A stretch of DNA of 64,000 nt from Rickettsiales bacterium Ac37b (GTDB lineage: Bacteria > Pseudomonadota > Alphaproteobacteria > Rickettsiales > Arcanibacteraceae): positions 1,787,239 to 1,851,238 of the forward strand of contig CP009217.2 in the NCBI GenBank assembly GCA_000746585.2. Direction: 5' to 3'. A model generated the notes under the pieces. It did not search any database. It worked only from the letters and a program-made list of their open reading frames with translations, and was not told where the DNA came from. The translations under genes were made by a program, and so were the position numbers. Below are positions 48,301 to 56,794 of this stretch, piece by piece. The first letter of the stretch is position 1. Every line of letters begins with the position of its first letter.

Positions 48301-51300
48301 CCGCGCCAGATAAAATCAGATCATTTTTTGCATCATAACTCACCGTTTGACCGACTGTTATTCCTCCAATATAATGATTCCCTACCAAAGCTGGCTTTTG
48401 AATAATATCCTTACCTGCTAACACTACTTCACCATGCGAGAGTATTTGCGCTCCTATCGCTGAGACTGCACCTTCCTCCGAATAAGCATGAAATCCTCCT
48501 GACGCATACACATTCGCAGCACGCGAAAAGTGATAAGGGTGCATCGTTAGGTAATAATAAAGCCCATTCGTTTCTGCATAACAATGTTTACTTAACCCAT
48601 CTGAACCATGCGGATCTCTACAACCAGGCAAACTAATACCTCTTAGCATGTATACTCCTGTTTCTGCTGCATGACCTATATTTAATCTCGCATGCTCTTT
48701 TAACTTATAGCCATTTTTCACTATTATATCAGAAGCTCCACTATATATTCTATCATTACTATAGATTTCTATATCACCATTATCTGCTATTATATAAGAT
48801 GGCATTATATCATAACCATCTCCATAGATACTTTTCCCATTCTTTTGCTTATGATAATAATTGATTACTTCTCCACCCGCCTGTAACTTCATTCCTTCAT
48901 ACGAATGTAAAAGCGCTCCTTCAACATTATGTATGACATAGCTCGTGATAATTGTGATTCCTCTACCATGCATCTGACCTTTATTGGTATCTATATCTAT
49001 ATCAATACTAAACTCATTAGCATCATGCGCTTGCCAGTAGTCCAGGATGTTTTCTAACGTAGCTCCTCTATGCTTTGCCATCTCTCCTCTAATCTCAGAA
49101 AAACTTGCTATCGAATCAAATTCATACGTCTTATATGAGGGTACGCTATCCCATATCTTTTTGTTACCAAACCTAATTGCTTCTACTACTATACTTCCAT
49201 CAGTATGGATATAACCTTCATTCAGAACCAAATCATTAGCTTTTATCTCCAATTTACCATGAATAATCAGCTTCTGATAATTAATAAAATTACCACTTAA
49301 CTCCAAAATTAAGTCAGAACCTAGTTCAAAATCACTGTGTTGTACCCAGTCTTTCCCTACAAAATGAAGACCTCTGCCTACACTCCACTCATTATTCAAT
49401 TGATGGAAGCTTAGCTGCTTAGCTCCCATATCTCGCACACCTATCGGATCCTCATCAATTAAATGCCACATCCCTCCTACCTCTATTTTGCCTCCGCAAG
49501 GATTAAAATAATAAGGTGCTCGTAACTCAAAATCTTCCTCAGTTTGAAGTAACACAGCATGCGTATATTCTATTTTGCTACTTAGATAAATATTCTTTGC
49601 CTTCATTATATAAATATGAACCCGACCATCTGCAGCTATACTAATCCGACCTTTTGGCGCTAAAATTTCACTATATGGGTTCACAACTCCATCAAAGCTA
49701 TAAACATTACCACCAGACTTTAAATATAGATTACCTTCCTTCGATTCTATATGCTTATAACTCGTAAGATCACTTCCCGCACCAATCTCTAAATCATTCG
49801 TTGCTACTATTTTTCCATAATTAGCAAATCTTTCCTCTATTTTTATAACACCATTACCCATCGTTAACTGGTAATTATTATCCATGATTTGCTGATAATT
49901 ACCTGAGAGCTTTTCTCCCATATCAAAATCTTTTGCTTTTATAGAGGCAATATTCTTAACTTCTACTATACCATAATTCGAAAACGAGCCTGTGTTACTC
50001 TCCATATCGAGGCTATCTCCTATTTTAAGATAACCATGATTAAAGATATGACCTCCTTTCTGCACCCATACTCCTACATAGTTACTTGGGTTTTTACTGT
50101 TATTTTCTAACAGGCCAGTTAAAGTTAAAATTATATTCCCTATTGCTATACTACTTTCTTCACTAAAACTTAGCTCATTTGCTGTTACAAATAACTTTTC
50201 TACCTCTGTCTTACCACTAAATAACACCTTCTCATCTTGGTTTTCATTGGTAAAGTTAATTACCTTACTCTTAACATCCTTTGCCTGCCAATCCTTGCTC
50301 TTTACCTCTACACCTGCTGCTACTAATTCACCACTTACAACTTTCTTCCCAAATAGATAAATATTACCATGCTCTACCACTATATTATCTACTACCATCT
50401 CTCCTTTTTCACTTATAAACTTTACATAATAGTTACTCTTGATTCTACCTCTACTTACTAAACTTCCTTCTTCTGACCAAAATTCCAGCGATGCCTCAGA
50501 ATCTTCACTTACATTACTAATCTCTCCTTCATTTTCAAATCTACCTACAAACTTAAATACCCCATAATCCGATTTTATTATTCCTCGATTAATCAACTCT
50601 TCTGCGGTAATGCTACCTACCTTAAATTCTATCCTTACACCTATATCATTTTCTAACTTACCCCCTAAGGTAAGACATAATTCATCAGCCTTTACACTCT
50701 TACCATTCTTCAAATTCATTGCTAATATATTTAAATTTGAGGCTTTGATTTCACCTAAAAACTCTACATTATCTGCATTTATATTTACATAATCACCTGT
50801 TACTTCTCCTCCAAACTTACTATCAGACCCTATCAACTTTATCGCACCTTGCTTACTGCTAACTCTTGCACCTTCTTCCAACTTTAATAATAGCTGACCT
50901 ACAATACCTACACCGCTCTCTCCTTCAACCCTTCCACCAAGCTCTAAGCTATTCTTAAACAGTAACTTGATTAACGGCAAACTGCTTATGCCATCTACTA
51001 TTACCCTATCTTTATTCTCTAAATTACCTTCTCTCGCATTACCCAAGCTTGCTGCACGTTCATCACCAAATAACCAGCTAATCTCATTATTTAAACATAC
51101 TTGCTCTATACAGCTATAGTTCTTAAGATCTATATTATTTTTTTGCTTAACATCGCTCCCCTTACACTCTCCTATATATTCTATAATCTCATAAAGCGCA
51201 TAATATATCCTCGAATTTGGCGCAAATACTCCATGATCTCCATAAATATTTAAGCTGCCAGGCGCTCCTACCATCCCATCTTGATTCCTATAGCTTGCTA

Positions 51301-52090
51301 ATTTGATACTACCAAACCCTACAAGACTCACAGAACTTCCTACAACTTCTACTTCACTTGCAGTAATAGACCCTTCTAACCAAAATGCTTCCTTACTTTT
51401 AACCTTGATCAAAGGAGCAGCAATATTTCCCTCAAGCTTTACTCCTAAACTATTACCATCATCTTCCACCACTACTGCGCTACTACTTAGCACGCTACCT
51501 TGTAAACTCTTAAACGAGTAATCATCAATTGGTTTACTACAATATAAAGCTGCCCTAAAATCACTGATCCTATTATTTCCACCAACTACCGCCGCACACG
51601 CCTCTATCCATAAACCATGACCCTTAACCTCTGCAATCTCCACTTTACTAACAGACTTAGCTCTCAGCTCATCTTTATTATTTAATATTTGTTCCAGTTC
51701 CTCTAAATCATGCGTGCTAACTATTACCTCTAAACCATTAAAATCTACCCCAGAAAGAGAGATACCTTGTGGCGCTACTAACCTAATCCTGGCTGCATGA
51801 TCTAAATGTAAAGAACCTCTAACTTTGGTATACTGAGGTAAATAAATAATTAGCTCTTCAGCAAGTACCTTATTATACAAATAAAAATCATCTAAATCAT
51901 TACCATCATATTCTACCACAGCTATTTTATGGCTACTACCATTTACTAAATGATCATCTCCAAAAATTATTCCATGATACCCAAAGGGATTATAGAGTCC
52001 TAAATAATTTAACCATCCTTCTAGATGATCATTGACAAACCAATCACCACCGCTCCCGGATAACAACACTTCCCCTGACATTACTGACAT
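45359..52090 (-). CDS. cdiA: CdiA-like giant toxin protein 1 (LHH nuclease tip)
   Basis: The 2243-residue protein has a long beta-helical stem (about residues 200-1500, filamentous-haemagglutinin-like turns such as GGKIEVGGMW and KNIYLSSKIEY), an FHA-2 region (about 1560-1850: FSGTQITAEKEANVHVKGNA, IESVHDINSMEADSSS), a helical region (about 1927-2010), a hydrophobic Cys-containing segment (AIAIAAVETCLVNPAC, about 2018) and LxTP linker repeats. The variable part begins near 2077; DDMSIL (about 2117) precedes the toxin. The tip has PVNLHHLIQTEAGG, the LHH motif of HNH/Endo VII nucleases. No signal peptide or TPS secretion domain is seen at the N-terminus. The start ATG 52090 follows AAGAAG. Confidence 0.88.
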   Translation of the reverse strand: MSVMSGEVLLSGSGGDWFVNDHLEGWLNYLGLYNPFGYHGIIFGDDHLVNGSSHKIAVVEYDGNDLDDFYLYNKVLAEELIIYLPQYTKVRGSLHLDHAARIRLVAPQGISLSGVDFNGLEVIVSTHDLEELEQILNNKDELRAKSVSKVEIAEVKGHGLWIEACAAVVGGNNRISDFRAALYCSKPIDDYSFKSLQGSVLSSSAVVVEDDGNSLGVKLEGNIAAPLIKVKSKEAFWLEGSITASEVEVVGSSVSLVGFGSIKLASYRNQDGMVGAPGSLNIYGDHGVFAPNSRIYYALYEIIEYIGECKGSDVKQKNNIDLKNYSCIEQVCLNNEISWLFGDERAASLGNAREGNLENKDRVIVDGISSLPLIKLLFKNSLELGGRVEGESGVGIVGQLLLKLEEGARVSSKQGAIKLIGSDSKFGGEVTGDYVNINADNVEFLGEIKASNLNILAMNLKNGKSVKADELCLTLGGKLENDIGVRIEFKVGSITAEELINRGIIKSDYGVFKFVGRFENEGEISNVSEDSEASLEFWSEEGSLVSRGRIKSNYYVKFISEKGEMVVDNIVVEHGNIYLFGKKVVSGELVAAGVEVKSKDWQAKDVKSKVINFTNENQDEKVLFSGKTEVEKLFVTANELSFSEESSIAIGNIILTLTGLLENNSKNPSNYVGVWVQKGGHIFNHGYLKIGDSLDMESNTGSFSNYGIVEVKNIASIKAKDFDMGEKLSGNYQQIMDNNYQLTMGNGVIKIEERFANYGKIVATNDLEIGAGSDLTSYKHIESKEGNLYLKSGGNVYSFDGVVNPYSEILAPKGRISIAADGRVHIYIMKAKNIYLSSKIEYTHAVLLQTEEDFELRAPYYFNPCGGKIEVGGMWHLIDEDPIGVRDMGAKQLSFHQLNNEWSVGRGLHFVGKDWVQHSDFELGSDLILELSGNFINYQKLIIHGKLEIKANDLVLNEGYIHTDGSIVVEAIRFGNKKIWDSVPSYKTYEFDSIASFSEIRGEMAKHRGATLENILDYWQAHDANEFSIDIDIDTNKGQMHGRGITIITSYVIHNVEGALLHSYEGMKLQAGGEVINYYHKQKNGKSIYGDGYDIMPSYIIADNGDIEIYSNDRIYSGASDIIVKNGYKLKEHARLNIGHAAETGVYMLRGISLPGCRDPHGSDGLSKHCYAETNGLYYYLTMHPYHFSRAANVYASGGFHAYSEEGAVSAIGAQILSHGEVVLAGKDIIQKPALVGNHYIGGITVGQTVSYDAKNDLILSGAVMTQGNMYLKVGSEAHIESLQHVYLQNYIWTKKYKEVIYNIVVSEVQLVAGGGIEISCGKICHLKGAKLYAQDDISISGEKVVAEVAHTKVENMIEIKKKRGFLGSKSIATAWWEDSSVVPTSIHSSHGKVTINGEEVEGKGLKIAAKEMNVKGSKKLDLSEFIYQEKMEIKTKSRGIGAPKIDKALFASKMGKSYIPISAPARISLSSWFIDSVKGAKAETITDLEGPLGLATDVLRAGQIYNKLRADNVSPSASLAQTMLAMLPSVNFNFGTIKTSVTLEERKAVLTELYAEKVEVESGGDSSFSGTQITAEKEANVHVKGNAKMEAAVESRTQEGETTSQGPVASANFNGLTVAFSHSESDYTAFGSHHVPSFIKAPQVMVEVGGDLTIKGAYIKGQKVEVAVAKKLLIESVHDINSMEADSSSISLGVSFTPAGVAPAVSFGAGESHSNSELVNFISGISGEDVSVTANKIHLVGAEIYGTEKLKVVGDVSSEDIAETRESSSYHFGFSFDPTKATGGSALTSVNFGVNNHHDNGVVHSGLGEAAKHEGTDKGGFTASFQWNTVLSEAATKIKDWFTSPKPANDHKPKVAPEWINPDEINGNSEDQENADEDNISKNNKETKKPQPKVVKKEEQVARKTAPKPQPKVVKKEEQVARKTAPENAISDYEKINNEVDKLDISDKHKKELKQAIHGVVDELYKSSPAERERIIADLSAGKYTAKETVQLKSEGKGWLSTLWSETFGSKELEAHTAIAIAAVETCLVNPACSALLVGAATAVYAKIVDALNKGIILSTPIHENKGSVLDTPAHKEESQDKGYTPWDGAGFKDQGFTPANLNSDTPGFDIHTGDDMSILYYDDSGDTIYEYWPKYVEHKGNKVYQRDDLIDPSRINPKNKKTSLENMKNGQAPTGPDNRPVNLHHLIQTEAGGVAEVTEKMHQDFTKILHINPSSFGSGIDRKEFDKWRSQYWKERAKGFE

Positions 52091-52257
52091 AATTCATTAC
52101 TTCTTTTTAGTTTTATAACGTTGATATTAATTTATTAGAATTTATAGATCTTTTTGTAGTATTCGTTAAGTTTATTAACACATTTCCTTCTCTTACTCAA
52201 CTACTTTATCATTAACTTCTATTAACTATTCTTACTATTACTATCTGTAATAATTAT
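45858..52257. repeat. 6.4-kb direct repeat, unit 1
   Basis: The sequence 45858-52257 corresponds base for base, as far as I compared, to 57601-64000 (offset 11743). It covers cdiA1 except for its toxin tip, and 167 bp upstream of its start. The second unit runs to the window end, so the full repeat is longer. It is a perfect substrate for homologous recombination that would delete or amplify the array between the units. Confidence 0.9.
46311..46424. repeat. 57-bp tandem repeat in cdiA1
   Basis: Two copies encode KPQPKVVKKEEQVARKTAP twice, in the linker before the helical region. The second full-length gene has the same pair at 58054-58167. Orphan cassettes 3 and 4 carry one copy. Confidence 0.85.
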
Positions 52258-52425
52258 GCTAAAGCTTCGTTTAAAGTAAGATAATTGAGGAAATTTTTAA
52301 ATTATTTATAGATTGTATAACTATAATAATACACCACTAAAGCCACTTATAATCAAAGCTATAAGAAACTTAAGAGCTATAAAGCATAACCCTTCAGTCA
52401 GTTGCTGTACCAAAAAATTTGAATA

Positions 52426-52713
52426 TTAATGCTTAGGATGCACAAAATTTATCACTGGAATTGTACCAGTAGCTTCTGCATACTTAAATAAAGTAGCAAG
52501 ACTAGGTAATTGCTTACCACTCTCAAGACGTGCTATTGCTGATTGTGAAGTTTTCATACGCTCAGCAATCTCTTCTTGCGATAGGCCAGACTCAATTCTA
52601 GCTTTTATAAGATTGCGGACAATTGCGTATTTAGGAGCTAACTCATCATAATACTGTTTTACTTCTTTATTTTTTTCCAATTTTTTTATTGCTTTGTCAA
52701 AATCGAGATTCAT
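52426..52713 (-). CDS. HigA-type XRE antitoxin
   Basis: The 95-residue protein has a helix-turn-helix of the XRE type (about residues 43-75: SGLSQEEIAERMKTSQSAIA, LESGKQLPS). It overlaps the toxin gene upstream by 4 bp (ATGA), so both are translated as a coupled pair. The toxin-first order is the HigBA layout. It represses its own operon and binds the toxin. It sits between the cdiA1 promoter side and orphan cassette 3. Confidence 0.85.
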   Translation of the reverse strand: MNLDFDKAIKKLEKNKEVKQYYDELAPKYAIVRNLIKARIESGLSQEEIAERMKTSQSAIARLESGKQLPSLATLFKYAEATGTIPVINFVHPKH

Positions 52714-53045
52714 TCTTCCACCTCTTTTAATCTTTTTAATGCTATTCTAATCTCTGCATCCGGAGTTTTTTGCGTTTTTTTAATAAATACTCGCAAAATA
52801 ACCAATTTCCTATTCACTATAGTTGTATATAATACTCGTGCTATACCATCTTTCCCTCTAACTCGTATTTCCCATATTTTCTTTACTATTAGCTTAATAT
52901 GCGGCATACCTACATTATGTGGACCAAATTCTTTTATCAAAGATACGATATGCCAATAATGGGCCTTCATCTCACTGGGAAGCTGATGAAACTCATCTTC
53001 TGCTTTACGATTTAAAAAAACTATTTTCCATTCTTTACTATCCAT
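52710..53045 (-). CDS. HigB/Gp49-type toxin
   Basis: The 111-residue RelE-like protein has the Gp49/HigB pattern: FHQLPSEMKAHYWHIVSLI, the KIWEIRVRGKDGIARVLY core, and VILRVFIKKTQKTPDAEI near the end. Such toxins cleave mRNA on the ribosome. It precedes the XRE antitoxin and is the only non-CDI unit within the array. Confidence 0.85.
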   Translation of the reverse strand: MDSKEWKIVFLNRKAEDEFHQLPSEMKAHYWHIVSLIKEFGPHNVGMPHIKLIVKKIWEIRVRGKDGIARVLYTTIVNRKLVILRVFIKKTQKTPDAEIRIALKRLKEVEE

Positions 53046-53111
53046 ATAAAAATCTTATATCATTTTTGATATATAATCAATTATTATCTTAAAAATAATC
53101 TAGAATGATTC

Positions 53112-53195
53112 ATTAAAGCTTGCTTGCTACAGCGCTATAATGGGTTGCGCGCTGCGCAAGCTTTAATTTATCTATACATCGTGTTCGACAACACG
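53112..53195. repeat. Hairpin pair upstream of higBA
   Basis: ATTAAAGCTTGC (53112-53123) and GCAAGCTTTAAT (53156-53167) are perfect 12-bp arms, with an inner AGCGC/GCGCT pairing. Next, CGTGTT, CGAC, AACACG (53180-53195) forms a second perfect hairpin. They lie between the immunity gene at 53235 and higB and could be terminators or remnants of a palindromic element. Confidence 0.55.
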
Positions 53196-53231
53196 CAACT
53201 AAAAGTTGTATATCTTTCTTTTATACACAAC
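53196..53231. repeat. Cassette-boundary inverted repeat (copy c)
   Basis: On the minus strand: GTTGTGTAT, spacer, ATACAAC, then TTTTAGTTG. It begins 3 bp after the immunity gene at 53235. Here the neighbour is not a cassette but the higBA region, so this is a cassette end without a cassette beyond. Confidence 0.72.
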
Positions 53232-53234
53232 CGC

Positions 53235-53540
53235 CTACAAACCTCTCTTCTTCCACCATTCATCTGTATGGAACTCCGGAGGGACTTTATCTGCATCATC
53301 AAAGATGGGATCTTTTATTCCATATTCTTCTCGAAGTACTTGCATCCATTTTATATCAAGAGATTTTGGAAGTTTTGTTCCACACCAGGGACAATAGTAT
53401 AATTCTTTATTAGCTCCTATTAACAAATCTATTGCATAACATCTTCCAGCATCAGAATAGGATAATACCTTATATTTATCTAATACACCCTCCATATGTT
53501 CACAACAATATTTTATACTATTATTTTTTTGATTTGACAT
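53235..53540 (-). CDS. DUF6980-like zinc-ribbon immunity protein, copy 3
   Basis: The 101-residue protein has KYCCEHMEG near the N-terminus, the zinc pair LYYCPWCGTKLPKSL, and C-terminus DKVPPEFHTDEWWKKRGL. It overlaps the end of orphan cassette 3 by 20 bp. The last 35 residues equal those of the 42646 gene, but the first half is different, although the two toxin tips are of the same family. Confidence 0.75.
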   Translation of the reverse strand: MSNQKNNSIKYCCEHMEGVLDKYKVLSYSDAGRCYAIDLLIGANKELYYCPWCGTKLPKSLDIKWMQVLREEYGIKDPIFDDADKVPPEFHTDEWWKKRGL

Positions 53541-54924
53541 GTATACCTCTTAATTGATCCCATGGAATAAAGAAACCTGTATCACTTTTATGTTTACCTT
53601 CAATATAATTTCCATATTTATCTGCATCCTTATACCACTTTAAACCACCTCTACCACTTTCAAATACTTTCCACTCTGATCCACCATGTTTGGCCGTATC
53701 TTTACTCCACCAAATTCTATTACCATTCTCACTTACAGCTTTAGGATCTTGGTAGAATTTTCCGAATGTGCCATGAAGCATAGCTTTGTCGTAATTATCA
53801 ACTGCCCAGTCATCCCAGCCTTCATTCATCAGGATGCTCATATCCACATCAGAATCAGGGATTTCAAAGCCTTGGTCAGCGTAGTTTTTTCCTCCAGGAA
53901 TTGGCGTATGTAGTATCTTTGCACCTTCTGCTTCGGGTAGTGGCGTGTATAAGATTTTTTCTTCTTCTTTATGAGCAGGAGTATCTAGCACACTGCCCTT
54001 ATTTTCGTGGATTGGGGTGCTTAGGATGATACCTTTATTTAATGCATCAACTATTTTTGCATATACTGCTGTTGCTGCGCCAACGAGTAAGGCACTACAG
54101 GCTGGATTCACTAAACAAGTTTCAACTGCTGCTATAGCTATAGCAGGATGGGCCTCCAACTCTTTGCTGCCAAAAGTTTCACTCCAAAGGGTGGATAACC
54201 AGCCCTTTCCTTCAGATTTTAGTTGCACAGTCTCCTTAGCAGTATATTTACCAGCTGATAAATCTGCTATAATCCTCTCTCTTTCTGCCGGAGATGCCTT
54301 ATAAAGCTCATCCACAACACTATGGATTGCCTGTTTCAGCTCCTTTTTGGGTTTATCAGAGATATCTAATTTATCTACTTCATTATTTATTTTTTCATAA
54401 TCTGAGATAGCATTTTCTGGAGCAGTTTTCGTTGCAACTTGCTCTTCTTTCTTTGCAACCTTAGGTTGTGGCTTTTTGGTTTCTTTATTGTTTTTAGATA
54501 TATTATCTTCATCAGCATTTTCCTGATCTTCGCTATTACCCGCTATCTCATCAGGATTAATCCAGTCATTGGCTGGATTTGGAGGAGGAGCTTTTGGTTC
54601 TTCACCCTTAAACCAATCTTTAATTTTAGTTGCAGCCTCAGAGAGCACTGTGTTCCACTGGCCACTAACGGTAAAGCCTCCTTTATCCGTGCCTTCGTGT
54701 TTTGCTTCTTCACCTAAACCAGAGTGGACGACACCATTATCGTGTTTATCACTCACTCCAAAGTTTACTGAAGTGAGCGCACTTCCACCCGTTGCTTTAG
54801 TTGGATCAAACGAGAACCCAAAATGATAGCTCGAAGATTCACGTGTTTCAGCAATATCTTCACTAGATACCTCACCTATTACTTTAAGTTTTTTACTGCA
54901 AAATACTTTCACATCTTGACTCAA
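53521..54924 (-). CDS. Orphan cdiA-like toxin cassette 3
   Basis: The 467-codon frame starts at TTG 54924 inside the boundary repeat, with MSQDVKVFCSKKLKVIGEV; homology to cdiA begins at KLKV. The shared FHA-2 end, helical region, hydrophobic Cys segment and LxTP linker follow. The tip is SDVDMSILMNEGWDDWAVDN, then WWSKDTAKHGGSEWKVFESG and GNYIEGKHKSDTG. It is related to the tip of cassette 4. Lacking a stem and signal, it is probably a silent donor rather than a surface protein. Confidence 0.75.
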   Translation of the reverse strand: MSQDVKVFCSKKLKVIGEVSSEDIAETRESSSYHFGFSFDPTKATGGSALTSVNFGVSDKHDNGVVHSGLGEEAKHEGTDKGGFTVSGQWNTVLSEAATKIKDWFKGEEPKAPPPNPANDWINPDEIAGNSEDQENADEDNISKNNKETKKPQPKVAKKEEQVATKTAPENAISDYEKINNEVDKLDISDKPKKELKQAIHSVVDELYKASPAERERIIADLSAGKYTAKETVQLKSEGKGWLSTLWSETFGSKELEAHPAIAIAAVETCLVNPACSALLVGAATAVYAKIVDALNKGIILSTPIHENKGSVLDTPAHKEEEKILYTPLPEAEGAKILHTPIPGGKNYADQGFEIPDSDVDMSILMNEGWDDWAVDNYDKAMLHGTFGKFYQDPKAVSENGNRIWWSKDTAKHGGSEWKVFESGRGGLKWYKDADKYGNYIEGKHKSDTGFFIPWDQLRGIHVKSKK

Positions 54925-54956
54925 CTATTAGTTGTATTTATTATCTTATACACAAT
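54922..54956. repeat. Cassette-boundary inverted repeat (copy d)
   Basis: On the minus strand: TTGTGTAT, spacer, ATACAAC, TAATAGTTG. It begins 7 bp after the immunity gene at 54964 and its last bases provide the TTG start of cassette 3. Confidence 0.75.
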
Positions 54957-54963
54957 CTCTATT

Positions 54964-55314
54964 TTATAAACCCCTCTTCTTCCACCACTCATCTGACTTA
55001 AATTCTTCTGGTAAATTAGGATCAAATTCATCATCCATACCTAATTCATCGTAAATAATATCAAAATATTCATCTCGTAAACTTTTAGGTAATTTTGCCC
55101 CGCACCATGGACAAAAGTTAACTATCTGAACACTATTTTCGCCAAATATATCCATATAATGAATTACATACTCTCTAGTACGGTCTAAATAAGAAAAATG
55201 TATTTCTTTATGAGCAATATGAAAAACCATGTCTTTACAACATTTGATTGGCAAATTACCTGAATTTTTATCAAAAAAATTTAACAATTTTCCTTCAATC
55301 TTACCTTTAAACAT
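54964..55314 (-). CDS. DUF6980-like zinc-ribbon immunity protein, copy 2
   Basis: The 116-residue protein has an N-terminal CCKDM, then VNFCPWCGAKLPKSL and the C-terminus NLPEEFKSDEWWKKRGL. It follows the orphan with a colicin-E3-like ribonuclease tip, so it is the presumed antidote, although it bears no resemblance to the known colicin E3 immunity protein. Confidence 0.72.
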   Translation of the reverse strand: MFKGKIEGKLLNFFDKNSGNLPIKCCKDMVFHIAHKEIHFSYLDRTREYVIHYMDIFGENSVQIVNFCPWCGAKLPKSLRDEYFDIIYDELGMDDEFDPNLPEEFKSDEWWKKRGL

Positions 55315-55322
55315 ATTCTCTC

Positions 55323-56786
55323 CTAATTTTTAATAGAGGGCTTATGGCCTTTAGGTTGCTTATACATCACTCCTGTTTTAGGATTCATAGATCCTAAATG
55401 TTTTCCTTTATGATCAAAAACCTCTATATCATTATGTAAATTATCCCATTCATAATATCTTCTTTCTTTCCCACTCAAGCCATTTGTACGAGTTTTACCT
55501 TTATAAGGTTCAAGTTCCTGCCAAATTTTACTTTCAGCTTTGGTTGGATTAGTTTTTCGTTCATTATCATCTTCTGGGTCAAAGTCAGGATCGGGAGCTC
55601 CCATATCTACACCGCCTGTTTTTAGCTTTATGCTAGACGAATCTTTATGCTTACTTTTTTCAAGTACATCTCCATCATACTGTGCCGCTCCACTAAATCC
55701 TTTCCAGGTAATTGGATGATCTTCTAGATATTTACTAAGCATCGTTACAACAACACTTGCACCCAGCAATTCTGCTAAATAAGGTATACCTAAAATAGCT
55801 GGGACTGCTGCATTTGCATCAGAAATTCCAAAGGAACCTTTAGATTTTCCATTTGCTGCATTTGATAGAGATTGCATTATTTCAAATCTATCTTCAGTGC
55901 TACTATTTTCCATATTTACAAGCAATTTATAAGCTGCTTTTTGGTATTTTAATTTTTCAGCATCACTTAAATTCAACTCATCAATTTTACTTGCAATCTC
56001 ATTATAAGCCTTTTGGCCTTGCGGCGTCAAATCACCTATTGGCGTGTGCTTGGTTAAATAATTCTCCCAAGTTTTTGCTTCCTGAGAATTTGGATTTGGC
56101 AACATTCCGCCGTTTTCTATCTTATGATGTTCAAGGGTTTTATCTTTATTTATAAAAGTTTTAACTTTTGCATTTTCAGGTAGTTTCACCTTTTGACCAA
56201 TCTTAATCTTATTTGGATCAGTGATTTCCGGATTTAAATCCATTAATTCTTTAACTGTTACCCCATATTTTTCAGCAATTTTAGATAAGTTATCTCCTTG
56301 CTGCACTATATATTTCATACCTGCTGTTTGTTTAGGATTAGGCTCTCCGCTACCCTCATCGCCAGAAACAACTTCATCAGGATTAATCCATTCAGGAGCA
56401 ACTTTAGGTTTATGATCATTTGCAGGTTTAGGAGATGTAAACCAATCTTTAATTTTAGTTGCAGCCTCAGAGAGCACTGTGTTCCACTGGAAGCTTGCGG
56501 TGAAGCCGCCTTTATCCGTGCCTTCATGTTTTGCTGCTTCACCTAAACCCGAATGAACCACGCCGTTATCATGATGGTTATTTACACCAAAGTTTACTGA
56601 AGTGAGCGCACTTCCACCCGTTGCTTTAGTTGGATCAAACGAGAACCCAAAATGATAGCTCGAAGATTCACGTGTTTCAGCAATATCTTCACTAGATACA
56701 TCCCCTACTACTTTAAGCTTTTCTGTGCCATAGATTTCAGCCCCTACCAGGTGGATTTTATTTGCTGTGACAGAAATTTCTCTCAT
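55323..56786 (-). CDS. Orphan cdiA-like toxin cassette 2 (LysM and colicin-E3-type ribonuclease)
   Basis: The 487-codon frame starts at ATG 56786. It begins with the FHA-2 end (SVTANKIHLVGAEIYGTEKL) identical to the full-length genes up to APEWINPDE. It then departs: a LysM domain (YIVQQGDNLSKIAEKYGV, about residues 155-200), helices, a membrane segment (AAVPAILGIPYLAELLGASV) and the tip GLSGKERRYYEWDNLHNDIE, HKGKHLGSMNPKTG. This matches colicin E3 16S rRNA nuclease (YEWDSQHGELE, LGSFDPKTG): the active-site Asp, His and Glu align. The LysM suggests wall binding on route to the target. Confidence 0.82.
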   Translation of the reverse strand: MREISVTANKIHLVGAEIYGTEKLKVVGDVSSEDIAETRESSSYHFGFSFDPTKATGGSALTSVNFGVNNHHDNGVVHSGLGEAAKHEGTDKGGFTASFQWNTVLSEAATKIKDWFTSPKPANDHKPKVAPEWINPDEVVSGDEGSGEPNPKQTAGMKYIVQQGDNLSKIAEKYGVTVKELMDLNPEITDPNKIKIGQKVKLPENAKVKTFINKDKTLEHHKIENGGMLPNPNSQEAKTWENYLTKHTPIGDLTPQGQKAYNEIASKIDELNLSDAEKLKYQKAAYKLLVNMENSSTEDRFEIMQSLSNAANGKSKGSFGISDANAAVPAILGIPYLAELLGASVVVTMLSKYLEDHPITWKGFSGAAQYDGDVLEKSKHKDSSSIKLKTGGVDMGAPDPDFDPEDDNERKTNPTKAESKIWQELEPYKGKTRTNGLSGKERRYYEWDNLHNDIEVFDHKGKHLGSMNPKTGVMYKQPKGHKPSIKN

Positions 56787-56794
56787 ATTTTACT

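Noticed and set aside
53112..53167. tRNA-like cloverleaf
   Set aside because: Only two stacked stems are present; no TTCGA-type T loop or acceptor end was found.
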